The position numbers were made by a program, and so were the translations under genes. Below the pieces are notes generated by a model. It was given only the letters and a program-made list of their open reading frames with translations. It did not search any database and was not told the origin of the DNA. From contig OZ037766.1 of NCBI GenBank assembly GCA_964035545.1, positions 22,370,767 to 22,434,766 of the forward strand: 64,000 bases of DNA. Direction: 5' to 3'. Shown piece after piece: positions 1 through 11,300 of the stretch. This DNA comes from Bugula neritina. Taxonomy: Eukaryota > Bryozoa > Gymnolaemata > Cheilostomatida > Bugulidae. The stretch's first letter is position 1. The number at the start of each line of letters is the position of its first letter.

Positions 1-17
1 TCAAATAGAAGTCATAC

Positions 18-896
18 CATAGATAGAGTCACTTTTACATATTTGTAGACTATTAAATGCATCTACAGGTTTTTTTAAGCACTTTAAGCCATCTGAAGAG
101 ACTATCTGCAACAATCTGCCATATGTTATCAATATTAAATAGAACTTTAATAACAATTCATAAGCTTTTTTGTATTATAATCGGGTCAAATAGACTTATT
201 AACTTTGAGTTTTTACCTCATCAACTCCACATGCCTCACAGCTAACTGCATCCCCACCAAAGTAGGAGAGTGTTTTGAAATTAGTCTGGCATATACAGTT
301 GTATCCTGGATAAAATATAAACAATAGAAACAATTACTAATATATTATATACAATACTGGCAATTATAATCATGATGATCATGATGCATGATTACCAGTA
401 CCCAACATGAAAATACTGGTACTCAGTCTCAAATATACACCATAGCTGCGATAGCATGGCTATAAACATTAGCATAAATTAAAATAATAATAATAATAAT
501 ATTAATATCAACTTTATTTCATCTACTTTTGGACAGATTTTAGTTAAAGTATCATTATTACTATTATTGTATTACATTTATTATTATAATAAGTACTATT
601 TGTTTCTTTCAGTTTTAAATGTTTTACTTTAAAGTTTAGCCCTTTGAGCTTTGAGTTTGGCTTTTAGTTTGACTTTGAGTTTTAAGTTTGACTTTTAGAT
701 TTTTACCTGACTCATCCGATCTTGTATTAGGTTGCGAGCATGGTTTACAACGCATTTGCAAAATATCAAAATATTGCTCTCTGTTTGTGCCGGCTTGAAG
801 AGGACAAGGTATGGTTGGTTTTGGAACTTCTTGACTATAAGCAAATGCCATAAAAAGAAGGTAGAAAATAAAAAGCGTAGCGCGAACGTCCGCCAT
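18..896 (-). CDS. TMEM67: Meckelin (TMEM67), 5' exons only, cut by the window edge
   Basis: Meckelin is a polytopic, Frizzled-like protein of the ciliary transition zone; this window holds only its extracellular N-terminus. Exon 1 is 896 down to 707 (63 codons plus 1 nt). It opens with a hydrophobic signal peptide (MADVRATLFIFYLLFMAFA) and continues into EQYFDILQMRCKPCSQPNTR, which matches the family's first cysteine motif (QYFDIS..SCVPC). Exon 2 is 305-217, with Cys pairs CIC and CEAC. Exon 3 starts at 105 and probably ends at 18 before a GTATGA donor, because the frame stops at 1-3; that end is tentative. Phases between exons agree (G|GA, then phase 0). The gene runs leftward off the window. 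It is head-to-head with ADAM17, with 1.45 kb between the start codons. The rest of the protein, including all membrane segments, is not visible. Identity rests on the N-terminal motif alone but is specific to this family. Confidence 0.8.
615..706 (-). repeat. Degenerate 6-bp-periodic tract abutting TMEM67 exon 1 donor
   Basis: Starting directly at the donor of TMEM67 exon 1 and reading on the minus strand, the intron is a run of imperfect hexamers such as TCAAAC, TCAAAG, TAAAAG, CCAAAC and TCAAAG, with an occasional 7-mer. The period is visible by eye for about 90 bp. The tract keeps the exon frame open for 22 more codons, which makes exon 1 look longer than it is. Confidence 0.55.
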
Positions 897-2348
897 GTTG
901 ATTATTACTCTCTAAACTTCGCGACGTAAATACTGTATGCAGATAAATAGTATGTGAGCTGAGATAACCAAACTAAAGTATTGCATTATAACTTGAATTA
1001 TTAAATTATATTACATACCTTTATAACAAAAATTAAATTTGAAAAATAATTATACGCAGTATGCAAGTTCTTTGTCTGTAAAATTGATTATAAATTTATT
1101 CAAGACTACATATTCTCAATGTGGCTTTGTTACAAGCGCCAATACGTTTATTTAATTCAATTGATGAAATTGTCACACTTTTACCTGCTGAAAAGTAACT
1201 ACACTAAGCACCATAACCCACTTTTCAAGCTAGCAAGATTGTAACTTATAATAATACTCATACTCATAGCCATACTCGTACTGTAAAATAACTATTAATA
1301 TTATGGTATGTTGAAGTTGGCCTGTTCTAATTTATACCATCAATACTTACACTTACAGTTTAAGTTATGCTATTATATTAAATACTAATAATATTACTGT
1401 AATAATGATCATTAACCGTTTAACGTGGACGATCACTGTTAGTGTTACATTATCTGTACAGTTTCACTATGACTCTAAGTCTATTATGAGTATGACCATC
1501 ATTATGATTATGACTATCAATGTGATTTTAGTTGTTATCTCTTTCAGTTTCACTCAGATTTTAATCAAATTTTGCGTAACGGACTAGCCCCAGCCCCAGG
1601 TTAGACTTGGAGTGGTAATTTTATTCTAATTCTCTGAATTGTTTAAAATCAATAATAATAAATTTATAATAATTGTACATTTAAAACCTCTTCATCTTGT
1701 AAAAGAAGAACTGGGTGGTACAGCCATACTCATTGGTCAATAGTCACACAGGTAGTACTATTTGTGCTGTATTCACTGAACAGGAACTTTATCCTAATGT
1801 CTAATAGTAATACTAATAGTAATAGTAATAGATTATTATTTAAGATACAGTTATATTAATATTCATATTGTTATTCAAATTGCATGATTTTCAATTTGAC
1901 CCTTGGGATTGGCATCTCTTTCAATTTCACTTTGACTTTGAATACCTAATCCTAACACTAACAGTAAAACTTAAATTAAGTATAACTTTATAAGATTTTA
2001 AGCTTAAGTTTAACACTAACATCATGTCCTTAAGTTAAACATTGAGTTTCACAATATTTATTAATATTAGTATTACTTTCTATATTCATGTCATGAAGTT
2101 GAACAAACTAAAAGTATTAAAATAAAAGTGTATTACAGAAATAAATTATAGGAATATAAATTAATATAATATTGATTAAATTTGTTATGTTCAAAGCTTA
2201 ATAGTTTTAATTTTGAATTTCAACTTTTGAATATTTTTATCATTTTTATTTTAGCCTGTGATTCCATTTTGGTGTGTTATTTTATAGAATAACTTCAGAG
2301 TTGTGAGATAAAAAAAGACAAGAGAAACAGTTGTTTTCTGGAAGTAAA
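897..2348. promoter_or_regulatory. Intergenic region between divergent TMEM67 and ADAM17
   Basis: This 1.45-kb gap separates two divergent start codons, so it should contain both promoters and the 5' UTRs. The 20 bp just upstream of the TMEM67 ATG are locally GC-rich (GCGCGAACGTCCGCC), and a GCGACGTAA element lies near 918-928. Between about 1230 and 2060 much of the sequence is degenerate hexamer-periodic DNA. I found no clear TATA box and no coding sequence. An acceptor-like TTTTATAG near 2287 could end a 5' UTR intron of ADAM17, but this is unproven. Confidence 0.4.
1230..2060. repeat. Degenerate hexamer-periodic tracts upstream of ADAM17
   Basis: Several stretches follow an imperfect 6-bp rhythm: CTAATAGTAATACTAATAG-type sequence near 1800-1835, TTTCACTTTGACTTTGAA-type near 1920-1945, CTAACACTAACAGTAAAAC near 1951-1970, and ATGACTATCAATGTGAT-type near 1495-1525. 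Units share a TA or TT core flanked by variable bases. Similar tracts recur at 23455-24112, 30240-30715 and 60800-61575. Confidence 0.5.
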
Positions 2349-5300
2349 ATGCAGAATTACTGGATCCTTTGCAAGATTGTTCTCACAGTGACTATCCTAA
2401 ATTTAGTAGCATGCGGTGAGTAAATAATAAAGAAGCAAAACAAATTTCAAAATATTCGCAGAGTGGTATGTTTTAGCTCTATTGGTTGTTTTAAGTTTTA
2501 AAGTACTATTTATATATTTGATGCTGCTGTTTTTTTTCTAGCTTTCTATCATTATGTTTAGTAAATATATTACAGAGTTGAGTTGAGTTCTAGCAAATCA
2601 AATATGGTTCAAACAGAACAATTAAAACTAATCATGGTCAGTCATTGACTTTCGAGTCAATTTGAAAATAATCCTGACATACTCAAGGTTTATTTAAAAG
2701 AATGGTGTGTAGTCCATGGTAATATACCAGCTTAATATTAAAGAATTAATTTGGATCTTGATATTTTGAAGGTAGTACATCTTAAATAAAGCAATAAACA
2801 ATGACCAAATTAAAAATAGTAATAGTTGAAAACAAATTAGGGAAATTTTAGTTAGTTTTCATACAAAAAAAAATTAAGAGAAAAATGTTGTCTCATAAAA
2901 TTATAACCTTTACTTTGACTTATACTGAAGAAATTTCATTTATTAGGTTATTTGTTACCATGATTGGGAATTTAATGAAGCTGTGTACATTTATATTATT
3001 TTGTCATGGCTATGCCCAATTTCAAGTAATGTTACCTAATCAATACTTTGCAGTATTGGAGTTTTTCTGATTTGTTTTGTAGCTGTAAATCTTGAATTTA
3101 TCAATTTCAGATATATCAAAAAGGCTTCGAAACTATGAGCTATTGCAACACACAGACATTGTCAGTGAATCAGATGGTAGAGCGAGGAGGAGCTTGCCAC
3201 CCCATCTTGCTGATAAACCTGAGGCTATAAAACAGTTAACTATTAAAACTCCAAGCAAAACATTTGACTTGTATCTCACAGAAAACAAAGAACTGTTTGG
3301 TGAAGGTTTTTCTGTCAAGCTAATTAGCAAAGATGGGCAAGAAGAGTCACTGCCCTTTAATACCCACAATTTTCTCTATGGGATTGTTTTAGGTACTAGT
3401 AGTTATTTTTGTTACCCAATCAGTACAATAGGTTCAAGCTTGCTTGAATAAAATTTAGCTGTTCAGAAGCGACACACAACCTCATCACTTTTGATAAAAA
3501 AACTCATGTATGTGCGCTTTTAGTATTTTTGAGTTTGACCTGTGATTTTTTATAATAGCAAGTAGGATAAGCTATTAGTTTAAATATTTCAGTAATCGTC
3601 TGCTCTTGCAAGGGTCATTTAAACTGTTCTTTCAACTGCTCAAGCTCCACTTTTTTTTATAAAGGCTGCTATTGTTACGCCATAACTGCTTCTCATTTTG
3701 TATTATATTATCTCACATTGTTTCATGTGATATTGCACGAAGTGGAATTATTCATGTATCATATTGTGTTGTAATATATAAGGTGAGGCTAACACAGAAG
3801 TCTTCCTCCACTGGGATACAGACAATGCTCTCAACGCTAAGATTGTAACTCGAGAGGATACCTACTATATTGAAGTATGTAGGCAATGGCTTACCAATTC
3901 TGAAGTTGATTGAAGTTCCTTAATTGTTATTGTTGTTGTTTTTATATTTTTTATGTTATTTGTATATTTTTCATACAACACATTCATAATTGATTTATTA
4001 TAATTTTCACATCAGTGTGTAGATCACTGTTTTTTTCTAATAAGCTGAACATAGTACCCCTGAAAAAAATGTGTGTATCTACATAAGCATACAGGGTATG
4101 TTCTGTCTGGTCATGACTCCAAACACCAAAATTATTTGTATTCGGCGATGGTTAGAAACACCTTTGACTGCTATTTTGTTTTAGGTTTTGTCTGCTGTTT
4201 CTAGAAAATATATTGTATTTTGTTTTAGCCTTCCTACAGGCTTGTATCAAAGGCTATATCTGACAACTATTCAATGATTGCGTATAAAGCCTCAGATCTT
4301 ATTATGGATCCTAAAGAACATAGGTGAGTATGGGAGGGTCTCTTAAAATTGGCACTACCAATGTATTTACTGTTACTATCTGAGCCAAGTATGGCATTTG
4401 GTAAAGGTTACCTTTTTTATGGTGACTTTTTCCTTTTTTATGATTTATATTCAATATACATATTCAATACTCGTAAACTGTGATAGCGTTCTTTCTAAAC
4501 TAACTTATACCTGTCTTGTAGAGAAATGTTTGGTGGAGTGAAACCCAAGCCCCGTACCCCTCATCAGCAGATAAACTACTCACATGCTATACCCCCAGAT
4601 AATCCATTTAATGTCTATCTAACAGAAAAAGAGAAAGGTGACTATGCTTGTTAGATCGCTTTCCATGTTTGCTCTGCAAGTTTGTTCTTTTTACTTTTTG
4701 ACTCAATGCAATTAGAATGACTGAAAAGCATGACTCACCAGTTTTGATTAGGTCATACATATTTACGGTAATCTGAATGGAGAAAAACTGTTGTGATCAT
4801 GCATAGTGCACCATGCATCATGCATGTGATCATAGCTATTGCCATTAGCTGCTGTCTGTTAAGCTAGTTATCGGTTCTTGTTTGTTACAGGGAGAAAGAG
4901 AAGACAAGCTGTTGAGACAACAAAAAACACCTGTGGACTGCTAGTTGTTATAGACTACAGGTTCCTTCACATGATTATGGACGATGATGCCGCTAGGGCT
5001 TCAAATTATGTGGTCAGTACAGTTTATGGTGCTCAAACTTTGTACTAAGAATTATATGTGTTGAACTCATAAAATGTGTTATGTTGAACAGTAAACCTAT
5101 AAGTTGTCGTTTGTACTGTAGAAGTTGGTTTTTTACATTATAGGTTGACCTGATAGGACGTGTGAATAAAATTTATAGAGGAACTACTTTTGGGACATAT
5201 TCTGGTTTTGGGTTTCAAATTGAGCAGGTATGAATAACTGTTGGTTACCCTTTGGTGTTAACCCAAAGTTCAATAAAGATATGTACCTTGTATCTGATGT

Positions 5301-8300
5301 TTTTGTGCTGTTATTAAATGTTGTCAAGACAGAATACAACCAGGCCACCAAGGTATGAATTCAGACATATTTGCAGTTTGCTTCACGTCCATGAGAATGA
5401 TGGTGATGCAAATTACTATTCCTATTACTTTGTATATTGTTAGATTTAGAAATTTATTTTATAAAACCGGTATTATTAATTTTTTTAAATGCTAGAAGAA
5501 TACTTGTAGGTTTTGTAGCTGTGATGATAAATTCTATATATACATTGATGAGACATATAATACATATATGTGTGTACACAGAGGTATTAGGTCTACAGAG
5601 ATTTCTCTTGCTTAGTCATGCTATCGAATATCACTAATACACTAACCTTGTTCTTAGAACGGTATTTTGTCAAGCACATTCATAACAACACATGATGTTT
5701 TTTTCTCACAGTGGGCATACTTATCTCTATATATGTGTTAGATGCCAGTGTTTTCATTTGGTGGCCAATGACGATTCATTTCCAGAAATGGGCACCATTA
5801 TTTGCAGATAAAAATTCACTCTCAGGGTGATTCTGACCCAGATCACTACAACTACGGAGGGAGAAGCACTGCACAAGTCTCTGATTCCGAACCAAATCCT
5901 GTTAATATCCTTCTAGATGTAAGATGTGCTTGTTACTTCATGGGGAGATAATCGCCTTATTACATGTCTTGAACACAAGTTATTCTGAAACCGTCGACTC
6001 GATACTTGTGTTTTGGGTATTTGTAATTTGGTAATTGTCTCCTTTTCGTGGGGCTTCCCACTACCCCATGTAATTTTACTAGCTTGTGGTTCTCTGTAAT
6101 ATTTTAGATTCTTATAGACACTGACATGTCTTCTTGTAAGAGTGGTTGCTCTCAGGCTATCTCTAGTAACTGCTTGGCCAGTAACTGCACCGAGAAGCAT
6201 ATGTTAAGTGTAAGATATGCATGTGGTAGCAGCCTGCCTTCCCCTTAATATGCTGCATGGTGTTGTAACTCTGTCCAGTTATATTACAAGCTTTTTTCTT
6301 TTTTTTTCTTCTGGGTGAGAGTTGCCAAAAGTTATAAATATATACATTTAAATTCAAATTTTTAAAGCAATAGGCAGTTTGTTACTTAAAAATAATTGTT
6401 TTACGTAAGATATTGTCATTCATTTTAAAGAAAAAGCGATGTACTCTACTTGAATATTTCAGTGCTGTGCTATTGGTGTAATTTAGCATTCTATGTGGTT
6501 GCTGGGGTTTAATTCAAATGAAATTACATGCTTTATTCAACAAATAATTTCTTTCACTTAATTGGTTAAGCTACTAAACTAACAACCCTTTTGATTTGGC
6601 TAACTCTAAAATTCAATTAAACTGAAAATATATTTATACTAGGCATAGCCTGTTCTCCAGTCTGTCAACTGGATGTTAGAGAGCTTTTTAGTCTGCCCCA
6701 TACCTTTGTTGTGAATATTTTTAGTTTGTAATGTCTCTTTAGAGCTGTAGAATGCTATTGGCTATACATGTGTAATTAAGATGTATGCATCAATGTTTTC
6801 TTCCATTTTAAATTACTTCGAATTAAATACTGCTAACTAGAAAAGATAACTACGTTTCAATATAGGGTCTTTGTTACTATAAAAAGTTCTAAAATAATAT
6901 TCTTTAGGCATGTGAACTAATTATACACTCAAAAGAGCACTGATAAGGATATCTAATGTCACTAAACAAAATTTATATGTAATTTCATGTTTGCACTTTT
7001 GAAGAGGTCATAGTGTCTAAAGACCATTAGCTTACTCAACTTTGTGTGCAGTCTATTCATCCCATGCAGATTGCTTGTGTTGGTAACTTGATTCACCCTG
7101 CGTATAATTTACCCTGTTTTTAAACTCATATACAGAAATCGCAGGTTGTGTTGAAAGCATTTCTATAAACCCATTTTTCTCTGGTTTGCAGTCATTTGGT
7201 CGAGTGGATAAGACAGGAAACACAGACTATAAGAAGTTCTGTTTGGCTCATCTATTCACAGCGTATGCCTTTGATAACGGAGTGTTAGGTCTGGCCTACA
7301 TCGCGTCCCCTTCCACTCGAACATTTGGTGGTATCTGCTCTGGATGTAAGTTGAAGTTTGGTTGGGAATCGGCCATCGTGCGAGTTTGATTTTGTTTGCA
7401 GTATTATTCCTATGATTATCTTGAATTTAGGAATGTAAAAAGTCTAAAATTCATTTAACAGAAATTAAAACTAATTTAAATTCCTTAACGCTCTATCTAC
7501 CCACTAACAAGCTCCATTTGCAATTTTCGTACAAATACTTTTCAATATTTCTAATTTTATATAATATGCTATTTGCTATTAGCTATTTATTGATTACTGA
7601 CAACTTTCTGTGCTATTTTTTTATGTAAGTATTTGTGCATTAAGCGTGTGTTTTATCTGGGCGATATGCTGTATTGTAATCAATTTTCTCTATATTGCTT
7701 TTGGAATATTTTAGCTTTTTACGACAGCTCAATATCCGCTCAAGTGTATCTCAACACCGGTTGGAGTTCGGCTTTCAATAAACGCTCAGAGAAAATACTC
7801 ACACAAGAAGCCGAGATTGTGTTGGCTCACGAACTGGGTAATGTGACCGTACTTGTTTATGACTGTAGATAAGTCTAGAGTATTGAACTTGATATGCAGA
7901 GATTCAATAACTATTAGGATTGAGTTTTGAGTCGGGTGATTACTTGAATGTACAATAAATGAGACTGGAATCTGAAGAATTAAAGGCTAAGACTGGTGAC
8001 TAGTGAATAAAACCGACTAATTCAATAAATGAGTTGAAAGTTGATATATTTAGTGTCATTAGGCATTACTTTGCTGATTCTTGGTCAATTGATAAAATGA
8101 ATACTGTGAAAGTGTAAAATTAAATATCAATAATAAATAAGAATGTGCGTGTAGGAGTGTGCTTGTTTGAAGATTCAGCTTTATTTAGTCTCATTAAATG
8201 TAAACCATATTCAAACAATAATAATCTTCCTAATTTCATTATGTTTTCTGAAATGTGTTGATACAGGACACAACTGGGGCAGTGAACACGACCCGGAATC

Positions 8301-11300
8301 TAAGGATTGTTCTCCAGCAGACATCTCTGGTGGCAAGTACATTATGTACACATTTTCCGTGAATGGAGAACATTCAAATAACAAGAAGTTCTCTGCCTGC
8401 AGCAAAGCATCTATTGGACAGGTGCTGACCAACAAGGCAGATATCTGCTTCAAAGGTGTTTATCTTGTATTTATATGTTTACAAGTCTAATGGCATATAT
8501 AATATGAGTAAATTGAGTGGTGTTTATCAGAAACTTCAATGTATGGCTAGGAATGGAAAAGGTTGCATTCTACATAGTGTGAAGGTGTTTTTATACCTTT
8601 TTTCAAATATTGTGTGCCAATTAATTCAATTTGACATAGTTTCCCTGGAGTTATTGAAATCATATTAACGCAAAATAACTCTTTTTAATATAGATAAAAA
8701 ACTTAAATAAAATAGTTCTTTAAAGCTTTTATTTGAATCATTTAATGTCAAATGAGCTAGTCATTTAACGTGAAAAGCAATTGCTAAATTTTTGCAAATC
8801 TGAAAGGACAAATTATTGTGATAATAGTTTCGACAAGTTCCTTTCAAATGCAATAGAGTTATCTCCTCTAACAAATTTTCTTTTAAATAAAATTGTGAAT
8901 GTATAAACTCACTTTCATCTAAAATTCTATGATAGAAATGTCAAGCCCTACCAGAGGGAACTTCAAGCAAGATGCAGACGAGGAATGTGACGCTGGACTG
9001 CAAGGGGATGCCTGCTGTACAAATGATCAAAAACTCAAACCTGGTGCTGACTGTAGGTGAGGAGAGTAGATGTTGTAAATTTGTTATATTCTCTTCTTGC
9101 ATTAGTAGGCTCTTAGTTATATTTGCTGCTGTTGAGGTTGATAAAACCAAAACATTGCAGCTACAGTGCTCCCTCCTTAAATTCAGCCATTTTGTTCCTA
9201 TGTACACATGAGCCACAAAACGAGGCCCAAGTCCTTCTTGTAACCTATGGAATTTTGTGAGAAAGGGATCTGAGAGATATGGAGGGAGCACTGTATTGTT
9301 CAAACTGTGATTACCCGTGGAAACAGTAAAGCTAACTTTGATTGTTTGAATTGTTAACCGGAAATGTTGACTAGTTGTCTTGTGTCACAGTATTACGAAT
9401 CACGTCTGCTGCAAGAACTGCCGTGTGGCTGACTCCCAGGGTCAGCTGTGCTCTTCTGCGTCTGAACTCTCTTGTGTCGCCAACAGCGTCTGCACTGGCA
9501 CAGAGAGAGCCTGTCACATAAAGTTCAAGGACGTTGGAGATTATTGTCAGAATGAGCAGTAAGTTATTTCCCGTGTTGTAGGTAGCAGGGTTGGGGTAAT
9601 TGTAATTTGTAATTGTAATTGGCTGTAATTAATTACATTTTTTCAAGTAATTGAATGTAATTTGTAATTGAGGTTTAAAAATGTAATTGTAATTGTAATT
9701 AATTACATATCTAATGTAATTGATTTTTACAATTACTTTGTAATTACATGTCAATTACTTCAAACTTTTAAATTTTAAAAATCTCCTTTTTCTACAATGC
9801 CTACTGTTAATTAACAAGTTCAGATAGTTAGGTCAATATAGTAGGGTCATTCCATGCCAGCTCACCAAATGGCTCGCGTCTATAATTTGCGTCTCAGATT
9901 TTGTTCATGTTTACACCAAAGAAACCTACACATGCCTCAAGTACTCTTTTTCAGTATTTCTGACCTGACACAATTTTTTTTTGAGAACTGGCTACTTTTG
10001 TGGACAAAGGTTGAGAAACAATTTGAGGAAAATTTGTGATTTCTACTTTAGACTAATCTATAAACGTCTATATCGCAATCATTTTTCTAGACTGAGCCTT
10101 AAAATTTGCTGTGTGATTTGATGATACCTATCAATTTGCACTAGTAACAACACATACTGCAGAATACTTTGTGTGCATATATGCAAAGTCTTTGAATATG
10201 AACAAATCTTTGTAAATTTTGAAAAATTTCAAATATTCGCCTAATCAAATTTTAAATTACTTCTAAATTGGTCTAAAAGTATAAATCACAAATTTTCCTC
10301 AAAATATTTTCTAACCTTTGTTCACCAAAGTAGTAATTTCTCAAAATGTTTGTGTGTCAGGCCAGAAATATTCACGAATGGTAATCTGAACATGTGTAGG
10401 TCCATTTAGTGTAAATATGAGCAAAATCTGAGACATAAAGACGTGGGACCCCTTGAAAGTTGGTTGATTTGGTATGGAATGACCCTATAGTATCACTGTA
10501 GAAAACAAAAGAGGTTCACCACTGTCAACATTGCCCTGGTAGTTGGACCTTAGAAGTGTCATTGTATAACTTCTAGTTATTTATCTCTTGTGAGAACAAA
10601 AGTAATTGTAATTGTAATTAATTACATTGCCATGTAATTGTAATTGTAATTAATTACATTCATTTTTAACTGTAATTATAATTGTAATTGTAATTGACAA
10701 ATCTTCATGTAATTGTAATTGTAATTAATTACATTTACATGTAATTGACCCCAACCCTGGTAGGTAGTATTCTAAACTTGACCTTATACTGACCTTGTGT
10801 TGTGCTTGTTTGTCAATTACTTCTACACATCAATGAATGTTCCAATTGGTATTAATACTTATTTTTGTAGAGGTCGATGTGTCTCTGAAAAGAATGAAAC
10901 AGTTTGCAGATCTTTTGCTCGAGCTCTAGGATTGAACAAGTGCACCTGCCCTAATAGTTAGTGTATTATACACATATTTATATATGTATATATAGTATGT
11001 CTTTATGACATATTCCTCATATGTTTATTAACTTTGACTGAGCAGTATTGTAGTCATGACTTAGGGACTTTCTGACTTGTATAACTACCAGGTCACATGA
11101 CTGAGTATGTTGCTTGTTACTTGTAGAGGATGACGTATGCAAACTGTGTCATGACCCTGGTACTGGGTGTCGCTTGTTTAAAGCTGCTGAATGGATAGAG
11201 CACGTCGAACAATGCCCAGATGGAACAAACGTGAATGTTAAAGTTTGCTCTAAAAGTAAAGGCAACCCTTTAAAGCCATATGATGTTGATAAACTTGAAA

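Noticed and set aside
4793-4832. Short palindrome built from TGATCATGCAT
   Set aside because: Too short and too compositionally simple to argue for a mobile element or protein site; similar GATCATGATG sequence occurs near 370.
5808-5918. Alternative ADAM17 exon 8 start at the CAG near 5785
   Set aside because: That acceptor gives a stop in the required phase; the TTTGCAG at 5807 restores the frame and the family motif IEQIKIHS.
5913-6357. Overlapping minus-strand ORFs of 95 and 64 codons
   Set aside because: They lie in an ADAM17 intron, match nothing recognised and have no typical exon borders.
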